In this document: piece after piece, positions 36,001-48,843 of the stretch
How the letters are laid out: every line of letters starts with the position of its first letter
Numbering within the stretch: position 1 is the stretch's first letter
Source: Bacidia rubella
Lineage: Eukaryota > Ascomycota > Lecanoromycetes > Lecanorales > Ramalinaceae
DNA: 64,000 bases
Direction: 5' to 3'
Assembly: GCA_032158265.1 (NCBI GenBank)
Contig: JAVTIF010000010.1
Span: 1,550,001-1,614,000, forward strand
Translations under genes and position numbers: made by a program
The notes under the pieces: model-generated
Told to the model about the DNA's origin: nothing
Databases searched by the model: none
The model's input: only the letters and a program-made list of their open reading frames with translations

Positions 36001-39000
36001 CCTATGTACCAATGGAGTCACACCAAGTCTCATTGGGAGGAATCTCGCATTGCCAAAGAATACCGACAGCGCAAGTATCCTCGCCTGAGTCTTCTAGGCG
36101 CTCCAGCTCCCAGCTTCATCCAAGGAGAGCATACGTGGAGGAAGTTCATCAAGTTATCTGAGGAGTCATGGCTTGCCGATCATCAAGTGCAAGAGTCTTA
36201 CGTCTACCCAGGTGCAGGCTTCTTAGCTATGGTGTTTGAGGCGGCCTACCAGATCGCCGATCCCCACCAGAAGCTAGCAAACTTCCGATTGAGGGACGTG
36301 CAGCTAACCGCTGCTGCTGTCGTCTCAGAAGACAGTGACCTGGAGTGTATCTTGTCATTACGCCCCCACTTTTCTGGAACGAGAGACAACTCTTCAACCT
36401 GGCTGGAATTTGTTGTCAGCACATCTCCTGACGCCGAGACGCTGCAGCGTAATTGCTCTGGCCTCCTCCTGATTGAGTACGAACCTAAGGATGGCTCGAG
36501 CATGAGTCTTGAGCAGGAGCTCGAGTCCGAATCTCTGCAAGTAGAGTACCTGGAGACAGCCTCTGTCTGCAAGCAGCATGTTGCGCCTGTGGAGTTCTAC
36601 AATAACCTTACCAACCTCGGGCTGATCTATGGCCCTACTTTTGCAAATTTGACAGAGATCCGCACTTCAGAAGGCAAGAGCTTCTGTTCCGTTGACATCC
36701 CTGAGACATCGATGCACGTTGTGAAAGGCCTTAGCGATCGACCGCATATCATCCACCCAGGGACACTTGATGCTATGTTCCATATCGCTTTCGCAGCGGT
36801 TGACGGTGGCGAGAATGAGCTCCGACAGGCTATGGTGCCTAAAGTCATCGACGAAGTCATGGTATCTGCGAAGATCCCATACCAGTCCAAGACACGATTG
36901 ACTGGCTTCTCCAACGCAGATAAGCATGGCTTCAAGGAACTTCAGGCCGACATTACTATGTTTGCCGAAGAGAAGACTCATCCAGTGGTCAGGATATCTG
37001 GCTTCACCTGCACCGAGATTGGCGGCTCAAGCTCATCTAACGATGACAACAGCGGGTCGAAGAAAATTTGCAGCAAACTAACTTGGAAGCCCGCTGTCAA
37101 GCTCTTATCAACCGAAGACACAGCTCGTGTCGTACGAAATGGTATCATCGATGACCAAACCCTTTCGGACAAAATTGGCAGCGATGAGATGCTTGCGCTT
37201 ACAACTCTGCGCGAAGTCTTGACTGCTATTCCAAGCAAGCAGGTACTCGCTACCCACGAAGGATTCTACAACTGGATGCAACTTCAGACAAGCCTATTTG
37301 AGAACCGCGAACATCCCATGCAAGACATGGTCAGCCATGCAGCAAAATCTGACGCCGTCGAGGGTGCAGAAGCCAAGAAGGAGCTCTTGCACCAGAACAG
37401 AGATAGGCTCAAGTCACTATTGAAGGGTAGCTCACCTTCTGAAGACACCGTAGCTGCTATGACTCAGCTCTACCAGCAGAGCGAGACCATGCAATCAATT
37501 TATAAGCAACTGTCAGAGGTAAGCAGCATTATACATTCTCTTCTGGACCCAGCTAATCATCACAGTACCTCAAATTGCTTCACTTCACCAACCCAGACTT
37601 GTCCATCCTCGAAATTGGCGCACAATCAAACAATGCCGCTCCTGCATCGATGCTAAGCAGCCTCTCTGGCATCCAAGAAATCTTGGAAACCTCTCAGTAC
37701 ACCGTCTCCTGCCAGCATGGAGACGCCTTGGTCAAAGCTCAAGAGCAGCTCTCTGACTGGAGGGATGCTGTGAACTTCGGCGTCTTCGATGTCAGTGCTG
37801 GCGTGGAGTCCTCAGAGTTGAAGGATCAGAAGTTTGACGTCGTCATCGCATTCAATCTCGCTGGCTCTGCGGAGCACGCTGATGTTGCAATCCGTAATGC
37901 ACGCAAGCTTCTGAACGAAGGCGGCGAAATTTGTCTGGTTGAGGTTACTAAGCCTGGATTGTACCTTTCTATGCTTGGGAACTCAGCAAATTCAAGGTAT
38001 GAGGAAGGGATCCATAAATGCATAATGTATCAAGCTAACGTTCGTAGCAAATCGACCGACATGCAACCCCTGTTGTCTCGCAACGGCCTGACCAGCCGTC
38101 TCATCACAGGCGACATTGGAGAACCGCAGCTACAGCAAGTCACACTGCTAGCTGCATGCGCCGCCGGTGAAGCTAATGGCTACCACGACAAGCCAGAGGT
38201 TATGATCGTTGAGCCTCCCACTTTGTCCCCGAGAGCGCGCAAGGTCAGCGAGCAGCTTTCCGACAACCTCAGCGAAGAATACAAGCCAATCGCCTTCAGC
38301 TGGGGCTCCGATGTGTCAACACTGAAAGGCAAGCCATGCATCTCCCTTTTGGAGCTCGACCGCCCTCTGCTTAGCGAGCTGAGCGAGGCCGACTTTACTT
38401 CCATGAAAAGTGTTGTCATGGAGGCGAAGGAGGTCTTCTGGGTTGTCGGATTCGAAGGGCCAAGCAGCGCCATGGTCAGCGGTCTCGCTCGCGTTGCACG
38501 TAATGAGATCCCTGGCCTGCAATTCCGCACAATTCATGCGAACCTGTTCGCAGAGTCTTCCCGAGAAGGCTTCGCTTCCACCATTGGTCGCGTCTTCGCC
38601 TCCAAGTCTGCCGATGACGAGTACAAGATACAAAATGGCACGACCCTGATCAGCCGCGTTGAGGAAGACCCCTCTGAAAACGAGCAGGTTCAAAGCTTGC
38701 TGCCCAACGCTGGTGATCAAATCGACAACATGCCTTTGGGACAAGCACATGGCCCTCAAAAGCTCGCTATCCAGACACCAGGCATGCTAGACTCACTGTG
38801 TTTCGAGCCGGATGATCTACCTTCGACGGAGCTCGAGAGCGATCAGATTGAGATAGATGTGAAAGCAACTGCTCTCAAGTGAGTAACACTTCCACGTTTG
38901 GCACACACATTTTATACTGACTATCTCAGCTTCCGTGAGATCATGGTAGCCATCGGACAGATACCTGACAAGCTCCTCGGATTCGATGCTGCGGGCGTCG

Positions 39001-40958
39001 TCCGCCGCGTTGGATCTGACGTTACCGACTTCCAGCTTGGTGACAAAGTCGCCATGTACGGACATGGCTCCCACAGAACTGTGCACCGAAGCAAGGCAGG
39101 TTACTGCGCCCACATTCCTGAAGGACTCTCCTTCGACCAAGCAGCAACGATTCCCGTGGTACACGGCACCGCATGGTACGGCCTCGTCCAGCTAGCACGC
39201 GTCGAAGCAGGTCAATCCATCCTCATTCACGGAGGTGCAGGTGGTGTCGGCCAGTCAGCCATCCAGATTGCCCAGCACTATGGCATGGAGATCTTCACGA
39301 CTGTCGGATCCGAGGTCAAGAGGGCGCTTCTGCGAGATACTTACGGACTGCCCGACGATCACATCCTCAATTCCCGTGATCTTAGCTTCGTCAAAGGTAT
39401 CAAACGAATGACAAATGGACGAGGCGTTGACGTTGTCTTGAACTCGCTCTCTGGTGAGGCCTTGAGACAGACATGGCACTGCATCGCTCCCTTTGGCACC
39501 TTCGTCGAGATCGGTATCAAGGACATTCTTGACAACACAGAACTCGACATGCGACCATTCTTGCAAGACGCGACCTACACCTTCTTCAACCTCAACCACA
39601 TTGAGAGGGAAAGACCAGAGATCATGTCAAAGATCATTAGCGGTGCTTTTGAGTTCCAACGACAGGGTATCACTCGACCTATCTTGCCATTGAAGACCTA
39701 CCCGATCTCAGACGTCGAGAATGCTTTCCGGCTGATGCAGGCTGGCAAGCATATTGGGAAGATCGCATTGACCTTCTCTGATGATGATGTGGTTCCCGTA
39801 CTAAGAAAAGGTAACGACTCGTTCCACCTCGATCACAATGCAGCATACGTTGTTGCAGGTGGCCTTGGTGGTCTTGGACGAAGCATCGCTACTATGCTTG
39901 TCGATCATGGTGCTCGCAAGCTATGCTTCCTCTCAAGATCTGGTGGTTCATCAGAGCAGGCTCAAAAACTCATTCAAGACCTGCAAGATCGCCAGGTGCA
40001 AGTCCGAGCATACGCTTGCGACATCTCTGATCCAGTCGCAACATCGAAGTCGCTCTCCAAATGTCTCTTGGAGCTCGGCCAAATCCGCGGTGTCATCCAG
40101 TCCGCTATGTTGTTGCGCGACGTCCTCTTCAACAACATGACCCACAAAGAGTGGGTTGAATCGATCAGGCCCAAGGTCCAAGGCAGCTGGAATCTGCACC
40201 AAAACCTCAAAGACCTCGACTTCTTCGTCTGCCTCAGCTCCTTCGCCGCAACCTTCGGCAACCGCGGCCAGAGCAACTACGCAGCAGGCGGTGCCTACCA
40301 AGACGCCATCGCCTATTACCGCCGCTCTCTCGGACTTCACGCCGTCACCCTCGACGTGGGCCAAATGCGCGAAGTCGGTGTCCTCGCAGAAAAGGGTATC
40401 ACAGACTCCCTCCGTGAATGGGAAGAGCCCTACGGCATCCTCGAATCCGAACTCCACGCCCTCCTCAAGCGTGTCATCTCCGGTGACATGAAAGGCGACA
40501 TCGCACCACAAGTCCTCACTGGCCTCGCAACGGGCGGTAGTGCCGTCGCAGCTGGTATCTCCACTCCCTTCTATCTGGAAGATAACCCACGCTTCTCTAT
40601 CATGGCCAAGACAGGCCTCAAGACTGCTGGCGGACCCGCTCAATCTGGCCAGAATGCCGCTTCCACGCAAGCTCTCGTCGCTAAAGCGGGCACGTTGCAA
40701 GAAGCTGCTGGCTACATCACCGAAGCGCTGGTGAGGAGAGTGGCCAAGATGCTACAAACACCAGAGTCTGAGATCGATACTGGACGGTTCTTGCACTCGT
40801 ACGGTATTGACTCGCTGACTGCAATTGAGATTGTCAATTGGGCGCTCAAGGAGTTGAAGGCGAGTATCTCCGTCATCGATGTTATGGCGGGCGTGCCGAT
40901 TACGGCAACCGCGAAGAAGATTGCAGGAAGCTCGGGGCTGTATCAGGGCCCTTCGTAG
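33015..40958 (+). CDS. highly reducing polyketide synthase (KS-AT-DH-(MT)-ER-KR-ACP)
   Basis: Five exons (33015-33132, 33185-37518, 37566-37996, 38048-38878, 38930-40958) give 2580 residues, normal for an HR-PKS. KS: Cys181 in DTACSSS, plus EAHGTGTQAGD and SNIGHLEA. AT: Ser707 in GHSSGE. DH: His1039 (HQVQESYVYPG) and Asp1235 (HPGTLDAMF). The C-methyltransferase remnant starts near residue 1485. ER: GGAGGVGQ at about 2006-2013. KR: GGLGGLG near 2215 and Tyr2355 in SNYAAGG. ACP: Ser2533 in YGIDSLTAIEI. There is no thioesterase or reductase, so the chain must be handed on. All active sites for full reduction are present. The SAM motif of the methyltransferase is degraded (ILEIGAQSNNAA), so it is likely inactive. 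Intron 3 (37997-38047) is 51 nt, in frame and has a CTAAC branch site. The product is expected to be a reduced starter unit for the NR-PKS of this cluster. Confidence 0.93.
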
Positions 40959-41776
40959 TAACGTTATGGATCGGGTATTGGAAAGGGAGCGTTTGTATAA
41001 GTATGGTGTTGGGCTTATAGAATGAATGTTTTGCAGCGTTCTTGTTCATAGAGTTTACGATTGTGTGAATGAAAAGTTATCTACTATCATCATCTACCTA
41101 TCTTGCTACAAATTGCACTTTCTGCCCTTGCCACTTCTGATGAGCGCAATCATGTGTGCCTACCTTGGGTATTAATGGGATTTGTTGGGACATGTGCAGA
41201 CCCGTCCGCGAGAGCGTAGTCAAAGATGCTGCGAAAATTTGAAGCAAGTATTGTTCCCTTTGTGAAGTAGACATATTCGTGCGTTTGCTGTTCCTCTTCT
41301 CACACTTCTTCCCGTGACATAGGAAAAAAATTCCTGCAAGCGCAATACTGCGTAAACACAGCCCAAATTCCATTTTCTCCCTTTGCAAACTTGTTGCCTA
41401 AGTCTACAGACTTTTGACTCTTTCAAAGCAGTACTGGCAGCAGCATGAGGCAATACTGAAGCTTGAACAGTATTTGCACGAGCGCCGGGCAGTCGTGGGG
41501 GAAATTCTTAAGAAAGCAGTCGAGGTACATGTCAGCACGAACGCACGCACATGCAATACTGCCAAGAAAGCGTTATCGTAATCTCGGTATCCGGCCCCTT
41601 GATCGGCTTTTCAGAAATTTCACTCGCAAAACAACAGCATCATCATACTTTAAGATGAAGAGATCAAGCATCTCTGATCGAATTTCAGCAATTACGGAAT
41701 AACCCTTAACTCGCTATGATACAAAGAACGACTTGAATATGTCTCTAGCGACGATGAACTTCCAGATTTAAGTCAC
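40959..41776. other. intergenic between convergent genes
   Basis: This is the 3-prime region of the HR-PKS and the monooxygenase gene. No coding signal was found. Confidence 0.5.
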
Positions 41777-43560
41777 TCAGTGACCATTCGCCTCGCCATA
41801 CTGAAACTCCAGATACTTTGCCTCTGTGCCTCGCAGAACATCCTCGCACTTGGCATAGACATCGGACCTACAACAGTCGATCAACAAAATAGTTGAACGA
41901 TGGGAATTGACTCACCTATAGTCATGCATCGTTCGCTCTGGCGGAGTTGTCGCGACGGCTTCAGTGCTCGTTAGCTATGTAGAGGGCCTGCGATTTAGGT
42001 CACTTACCTGAGCCTGGCGGGTCAGCATATTGCTGAAGCTCTGCTTCCACTTCCTTCTCCCTCCCTATCCGAGTCTTCGACAGGATCTGAACTCTGGCTG
42101 CCCTCTTCTGCCTCACCTGCTGGAATAAGGATAGTCGCTTGGCGATCGCGAATGAATCATTCAGTCCACCAAGCATGTAGCCAAGTGCTGCAGCATCTTC
42201 CATGGCTTGGTTGGAGCCTTGGCCGCCGAAAGGCAGCATCTGCAGGAGAGGTCAGCACCAGGCTGTGTTGAGGACCTTTAATGCACTTACTGGGTGGGCG
42301 GCGTCACCGATAAGAACGATGCGCCCTTTATACCAAGTGGAGATTGGATCGTGAATATACAGTGGCCAGCACTTGACGTGTGAGGATTTCCTGGACGCAA
42401 CGTCAGTATGCTACCACACATTTGATAACTGCTGAGACCCACTCGATGGTTCGGACGATACCTTGGTCAAAATGACCGAACTCCTTGAGCATTTCTTCCT
42501 TCATTTCTAGAAAATACAATGCAAAGTCAGCCGAGTCAGCCAGTGGAAGTGCCTGGGATAGAGTGCTTGGAGCTGACCTCCGTCTTCGCCCTCGCCAAAA
42601 TCTTCTTTCCGTGTAGGATGAACGCCAACGAAATTCTGGGTCTCTCCACTAGATGCTTTTATAAGCACACCAATCAGAAGATGGGGCTGAAACGCGTGCG
42701 TACTTGCGACATGGATACCACATCATATGACGCTCTGAAGCTTTCTCTTTTGCATCAATCAAGATGGCAGCATCACCAGGACCCTTGGCCTCGAGCATTG
42801 CAGCAAGCTGATCTTCATCACGCAGTTTATTGGTATCAATCAGGAAACGGAAAGCACTATGACCGGAAGCAGACGGCGACTTGGTCTCTGTCGTCAATAC
42901 CTTCTCACGTAAAACAGAGTGGAGGCCATCAGCAGCGACAACCAAATCTGCTTGATGCTTTGAGCCGTCGGCAAGGGTTATTGATCCTTGCATAGATGCA
43001 TCCACCACCTGTGAACGAAGTCGTAAGACTGCGGGTCTTGACGCTTCGCTGTCCTCAGCAGTAGCAAGGCGAAGAAGCTCTGAGTGTAAATCGATACGAT
43101 GCACCGCCCAAGCGGATGCACCAAAAGCTTTCTCAGCCATGCTGAGGTCGATGCTTCCAACCCGTTTCAGGCTGTCGCCTAGGAGTGAATGCCATGTTTG
43201 AATCCTACAGGCACGTGCGCGCTCAAAAGAGAAACCGAGACTAGACAAAACTCGGGCACCATTCGGCGTCACTGCGAGAGCAGCGCCCACCTCAGTCGCG
43301 AATTTTGACTTTTCGAATATCTAGTGAGATTGGCTCCTGTCAGCTATGATATTGATGTTGCATTATGAGTCGTCCACAACAAGCAGGCCTGGGCCCATGG
43401 CTTGCTGCAGGCATTAACCGAAAGCGGCGTAGCAATTGGGTCACTTGCTTGCTAATAGCAGGGGGAAGATTACCTCAACATCGTGTCCAGCACGTCGTAG
43501 TGCTATGGCAGCACACAAGCCGGCAATGCCTGCCCCAACAATGATGACTTTCAATCCCAT
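41777..43560 (-). CDS. FAD-dependent monooxygenase (salicylate hydroxylase-type)
   Basis: Eight exons join in phase to 434 residues: 43560-43474, 43320-42704, 42648-42578, 42506-42443, 42390-42291, 42239-42008, 41958-41916 and 41867-41777. The N-terminus MGLKVIIVGAGIAGLCAA carries the Rossmann fingerprint, and IFEKSKFATEVGAAL follows after a 153-nt intron. The DG motif is LVVAADGLHS, and the FAD motif is RIVLIGDAAHP-MLPFGGQGSNQAMEDAA, split by an intron at the Pro. The length suits a complete group A flavin hydroxylase. The family hydroxylates, and sometimes dearomatises or decarboxylates, phenolic polyketides. Its place between the two PKS genes makes it the likely tailoring oxygenase for the aromatic product. 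It shares a 1.3-kb divergent promoter region with the regulator gene. Confidence 0.9.
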
Positions 43561-44836
43561 TCTTTTGACAAATATAGTGCTGTCCGAAAGTCTGTAACAA
43601 ACGTGTGATTACGACGTGATTGCTTGGGTAGAGATGGTTTTACAACGATGAGGAAGACATGCAAACAAGGTCAATGTCTATATCAGATGCCTTGTAAGAT
43701 GTCAGCATGCTTACGACGTCATCGTCGACCAACGCCATGTGCGAGGACGACAGCGTCGGTAGCTTTCACTATGCACGAACACCTCCAGACTGGCAAAGAG
43801 TTTCCCGGAATAAGAGCGATTGGCCGTCAGCAGAGCTCCACTGCAGGCCGGGTATTTCTGCGAAACCTCCGTGGCTGAACGCTGGGGAACCTGCAGGTTA
43901 CATATGCAAGATGCAAGCATGATGCAGGTGCAACACGTGCTGGACGCAGCATCCCCGAACTCGGGTAAATCCTGCGCAAGTGGAGCCCAAAACACAGCGA
44001 GACCCACATTCGCAACATGAAACGAATGCATCAGATGTTAGCTTGCAGTCGATCATTTATTCGGGAGGGTCCGCGGCACGCATGGCGAAGATGCTTGGTA
44101 CAGAGACCCTGCGCATCCCAAAGGATGCCCTTATCGAAACATGGCAATAGCTTTGTAGTAAGCTTTTGATCAAGGCCTCCCATTGTTACACGTTTTCGAC
44201 GCTATTTTGACCCATGCTTAAGGGAGGAAATGCAATTGAAGCCTGAGGCCTGTCTTCTGGTCTGCACAGCTGAATGTACAGGGTGATAAAGACCTCAGCA
44301 AGCCAACATGTCTTACGAAGCTGCCTGTCTGATGTCATTCTCGTTACGCCGGTCTCTGCGACCTCTTCATGCAATTCTTCGGTGACGTTAATGGCTGTGA
44401 GGTGAGGCTACAGTGTGGTATGCAATCGGGGTAGCCACCGCTGCCGTCGCTAGATTATGCATTTACGGTATGGTGCAGGATGCTGACACGTAGGCAGTGA
44501 TCAGTTGGCGCCAACATCGAATCCTACCTTATTTCAGCTATCGTATCTTACGATCCTCAGTTGTCAAGGTTTGCGCTCTAAGCTGACAGGCTGACGGGCG
44601 GGGTTCACCTGTCCATGCATAACCGAGTGTGTTAGTGGAACTCTCCAAACCGTGCCGCTTCTCAGGCTACCCACCCAGATCCCGAGTCAAGATCTGCATT
44701 GGATTGTCTCGACACGCCACTCGCCTACAGGCCAGCACTCCTGATCGTGATCACTACGGTACTCTCTAGCTTATCTTTAAATCCAATATGAGGCCAGCTT
44801 CTGCCCTCTGAGGACCCTTACGCCTACATTGCCACC
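43561..44836. promoter_or_regulatory. divergent promoter region of monooxygenase and regulator genes
   Basis: This is a 1.28-kb region between two divergent start codons. Only short frames without family-like sequence are present. No operator was identified with confidence. Confidence 0.45.
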
Positions 44837-46302
44837 ATGGCCAGCAACTCCAAAATACGGTCGGCCTGCGATACCTGTCATCGGATGAAAGTCCGTTGCA
44901 CAGGGGACGTTCCTTGTGAAGGCTGCCTCAACTCGGGGAATCTATGCTTCTATAGCTACTCTGGGAGACTTGGACGCCCAAAGGGAACCAAGAACCGCAA
45001 AAGAAAAGGCAGCGACGAGCAAGATTCCTCAGAGGACAAAACAGATACAGAACCAGACGCAAAACGTCAAAGCCCTGCAAGACAATTGCCGCCTCGATCT
45101 AATGACCATTTTACCCATCGTCAAGGATCAAGTTTATCGAATTCCTCGACCTTTCCAATGGAAGAGACATTTCCGACGACGCTGAGTTCTACCAACCCTC
45201 CTCTTCTCGATACCATGTTCGAAAATAATAATCCTGGATTTCCTTTCAATAATGTAAAACCACCTCAAAATCAGCACATCTTTGATCCAGCCGGCTTCGA
45301 TTTTCCAGATATGTTTCCCGTAGATGGAGACGGTGTGAACTTTCTCGATCCAGCTTTCAAGGTGAATATTACCCTATCTATGTCGCTATTGCTACGCTTT
45401 GCACTCAGCTGGGAAATCACCGTGGTGTGCTTGTAAACGAATTTGCTAAGTCTTTCTAGGAGCCATTTGATATGCAAGAGCAGCCGATTCATCCATTACT
45501 ACCCACACCATCCACGACATCGCCTCACACCCCAACATGCAACGATCTTACCAGCAAACAGACTACGACCCAACAGCAGAATCACAAGCAGAATGCAGCA
45601 AAGGCAGACTGCCTCTCACACAATATGTTCCCCACTGGCCAGGCAGGTTGCTCCTGCTTCCAGCAAAACGCCGACCTACTCTGTTCATTCAAGCTTGCCG
45701 AATCTGCGGGAAGCCAGAACTCGTGCCAGGTTGATACAGTCTTGCACAGTACTGAGGAGGCGCTCAAACCTTGGCAAAGTCTTGTCGAGTGCCCTAATTG
45801 CGCTTATAATAGCGATCAGGAAGTCCTTCAGATCGCCTTCATGACAATCCGGATGCTGCTCCTTCGGTTGCAGCCTTTAGTTCCCTCTTGCAGCGTGCCG
45901 ATAGGGGGAAAGCGAGGCTCTGCAGAAGGAAAGTCCCAACAACCAGAGGAGGCGGATAATCCATGGCCAACTTACAACACGCGAATGAGACTTGGCTCGT
46001 TCGAAGTCGATGAACACGACAATAAAACTGTCATCCAAGTGCTTCTCCTAAGTACGATCCACAAGATCAAAGCAATGATGGTGCGGTTCAAGGAGATGGT
46101 GGACAGGAAACAGAAATTGCTTCAGCCGAAGGGTGCTGGACAAGGCCAGAAAAAGGCGAGGAGTCTATTGGCTGAGCAAGGTCATGCTGCAAGCAACCTG
46201 GACCATGTACAGCACATGCTGCAAAGTCTTGGCAGCTTCCTTCAGACTCTGGAGAGATCCTTGGAGAGGGAACAGTCGGAGCGAAATGGACCCGGTAAAT
46301 GA
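44837..46302 (+). CDS. AflR-like Zn2Cys6 transcription factor, probable cluster regulator
   Basis: Exons 44837-45361 and 45460-46302 join in phase to 455 residues. The N-terminal binuclear zinc cluster has spacing C-x2-C-x6-C-x5-C-x2-C-x6-C (Cys11 to Cys37), followed by the basic linker LGRPKGTKNRKRKG typical of AflR-type regulators. A long Ser/Pro/Gln/Asn-rich acidic middle lacks structure. The C-terminal part resembles the AflR regulatory domain: a Cys-containing helix pair (VDTVLHSTEEALKPW, VECPNCAYNSDQEVLQIAF), the MRLGSFEVDE strand, and a helical tail (VRFKEMVDRKQKLL). AflR-type proteins bind palindromic TCG/CGA sites. The gene sits in the middle of the polyketide genes, so it is the best candidate for the pathway-specific activator. 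Confidence 0.88.
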
Positions 46303-47284
46303 TGTGATTCTAAGACAGTCACGCCTGTTGCTGCATTTACATGGTCATTGCGATTGAGACAGCCCTCCACATTTGGGGCCGTGGTGGGGGTAGACAGCTT
46401 GTTATATTGTACGATTTCCCGCTTCAATTCTTCCCGAAAACATCGCAGTCCGGTAACGCAAAGTGACCCGAGGCCTTCATCTATGTTGCTTATTTCCGAA
46501 TGGCTTGCTACTAACACCCGCTCACGTGCTTGTGTCCACGATGACTGCGTAAGAATTATCAGAAGGGCTCTGACAGGCTGTCAAGGGCTGAAGACCGTCA
46601 AAAGGTGGCTCGGCGCACGGGTAGGATTAGGGGTCCGATCAATTTGCAAATAGCAACCTTGTTCCAAACAAGGCTATGTTTCAGGGTGCCTCGAAACAGT
46701 AGTATATCCCCGGAACACATGGCCCCTCTTGGGTGAGCTCCCAGGTAGGCACCCTGAGCCTTGAGGAGGGGAGGTCGCATAAAAGAGCGGGGAGTACCAG
46801 CAGCTTCGAAATGGGGGTGTGGAGAACGACCGGTTGGAAGCACCGCCAAGGAGTTGCACGAAGGAATCAGCATGATGATTACGCGAGACCCTAGGAGTGG
46901 CGCATGCTCTGCAGGAGCTGCCGATGTCAGACCCGAAAATTCGTCGATTGGGTGCTGACCACGAGCTGGGGCAGAGGACTAGCCCCCACCCAATCGCTGG
47001 CTGCCATGTTACCCTGCCTCACTGTATGGTCTGACAAAAGATAAGCATCAGCACATGCCATGGAACGACGATTTGCATTATCATGAAGCTTCCTTAGCTT
47101 AGGCCCCTTGCAGGACCTGATGGTGGTCAGACTACGTAAAGACGCTTATGCAGCAATCACCTCAGGATTCAAGGTGTAACGATTTTTCAACTTGCTAACG
47201 AAAACGTGTTGCGATCTATCTCGGTTACACCTGCGCCGCCGCACGCCAAAAGTCCTTCACCCTACCAGATCCCACGAATCCTGT
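46303..47284. other. intergenic between convergent genes
   Basis: This is the 3-prime region of the regulator and methyltransferase genes. No coding signal is supported. Confidence 0.45.
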
Positions 47285-48843
47285 TCAGTGTCCTCCGGTT
47301 CCATTGACCAAGCTGACAGGTGTTCCGTTCATCCCCGCGCTCTTGCCATAACTCTGGTTCGCTTTCCCGCTGAAGTAATCTTCAAACCGGAACTCAAGAA
47401 GTGATTGGAACGCCCCATTCTTACCGCCAGTCGTGCGCACGTACTTCAATCTCGCGTCTGCTCGCTGGAAGAGGCGTATGAAGTCCGTGATGGTCCTCTC
47501 GCGAGCGCCGTGAACAGCCATCATGAATTCGTCTTCAACCCTGCGAGATGTACTGTTAGCAAATGTCCGTCTTACACGATAACGGTGCTTCTGCAATGCG
47601 TGCGTTCATGCGCCATGCAACCTCTCGGAAGGATGAATCCACTCACAGAATTTGTTTCTCATCCAACGTGTTCGCCGTCCTCGCAGCGTCTAGCGGCACA
47701 ATGCCCTCACTGACAAGCACCTTCGCTCCGTTTTGCAATCCAGGCACAAGGTTCTTGAGCATCTTGACCGTATCTTCGTCGGACCAGTCATGGAAGATAT
47801 GTCGGAAGATGTAGACATCAGCGCTCACAGGCTGCGGCTTGAACAGATCATGCACCTGAAAGTCGAATTTCGCTGCATCATTCGGCCGCGCTTTCTGTAC
47901 CGTCTTGCGCCCTTCATCCAAGGCCACTGGGTCGACGTCTTGAATGATGAACTTGGCAGTCGGACACGCTTCACCGAGCGCCAGCGCCGTGTGGCCTGAT
48001 GATCCGCCAGCCTTGTCAAGAATCAGCACATATTCCCCAACTCCGTCTCCCCAACCAATCAATACTAAAAGCGTTCACACTCACATCAACAATAGTCCCC
48101 CCGCCCACACTCCCCCAATCCCACGCACCCACCATATGCCCAATAGTCCACCTCTGCATATTATGCCTCCCTGTCATATACTTATGATACCTCAACGCGC
48201 CCTCCGGATCCTTCCCCAACATCTCAAACACATTCGCAAAATCCGGATACGTCACATTGAACGCGGCGATCGGCCCCCCCTTTTCCGGCGGCGTCTGCTG
48301 CTGCTGCTCCAACGCATCCGGCAACCTCAACAAAATCTTACTCAGCTCCGCCGTCCCCATGATCGCAATATTGCGTAGATGCTCGTTCTTCGATAAGAGT
48401 AAAGAGGAGGCATTGTGCGCGAATACACCCACTTGTGGCTCGCAAAATATGCCGTTACCGATCGCGTAACGTAATGTGCGCGTCACGATGTCCTCGGGCA
48501 GGTTGGCCTTTCCAGCTAAATCTCCCGCGGAGATCACTCCATCATCGGGTACGAGCTGAGCAAGGTTGAAGCGTAGAATGACGGATAGGTTCGCGGTGTC
48601 GGCGCTTGACCAGGCGAGTGAGAGGATATGGTCTTCGGGCGACTCGGCGAGGCGGGCGAGGTCTTTTGCGGAACGCGCGAGGTCTTGACGGGCGGTGCGG
48701 AGGGCGAGGGATTCGTTGGCGTAGCGGTTGTGGGATGAGGGTGCGAAGGAGGGGTCAGGGGCATTGGAGGCGCCGAGCAGCTTTTGGAGTCGGAGCGTGT
48801 GCTGTGTTACTTGTGCTGTGAGGGTTTCGAGGGGGGAGGACAT
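47285..48843 (-). CDS. O-methyltransferase (SAM-dependent, plant/fungal type)
   Basis: Exons 48843-48085, 48011-47647 and 47540-47285 join in phase to 459 residues. The N-terminal half is the helical dimerisation domain typical of fungal secondary-metabolite O-methyltransferases. The SAM-binding site reads TIVDAGGSSGHTALAL at the first exon junction. The catalytic region is VYIFRHIFHDWSDEDTVKMLKNL, with the general-base histidine in HDW, and the tail includes VEDEFMMAVHGARERT. The second intron has a perfect CTAAC branch site; the first ends in AAG, a less usual acceptor. A short CAG repeat encodes four Gln at about 48295-48306. It is related to the aflatoxin OmtB-like group. It would O-methylate a phenol made by the NR-PKS or after hydroxylation by the neighbouring monooxygenase. 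Confidence 0.9.

Noticed and set aside
39951..40700. Long antisense frame of about 249 codons within the HR-PKS
   Set aside because: It overlaps the KR and ACP coding sequence, which has all its motifs. It is an antisense shadow.
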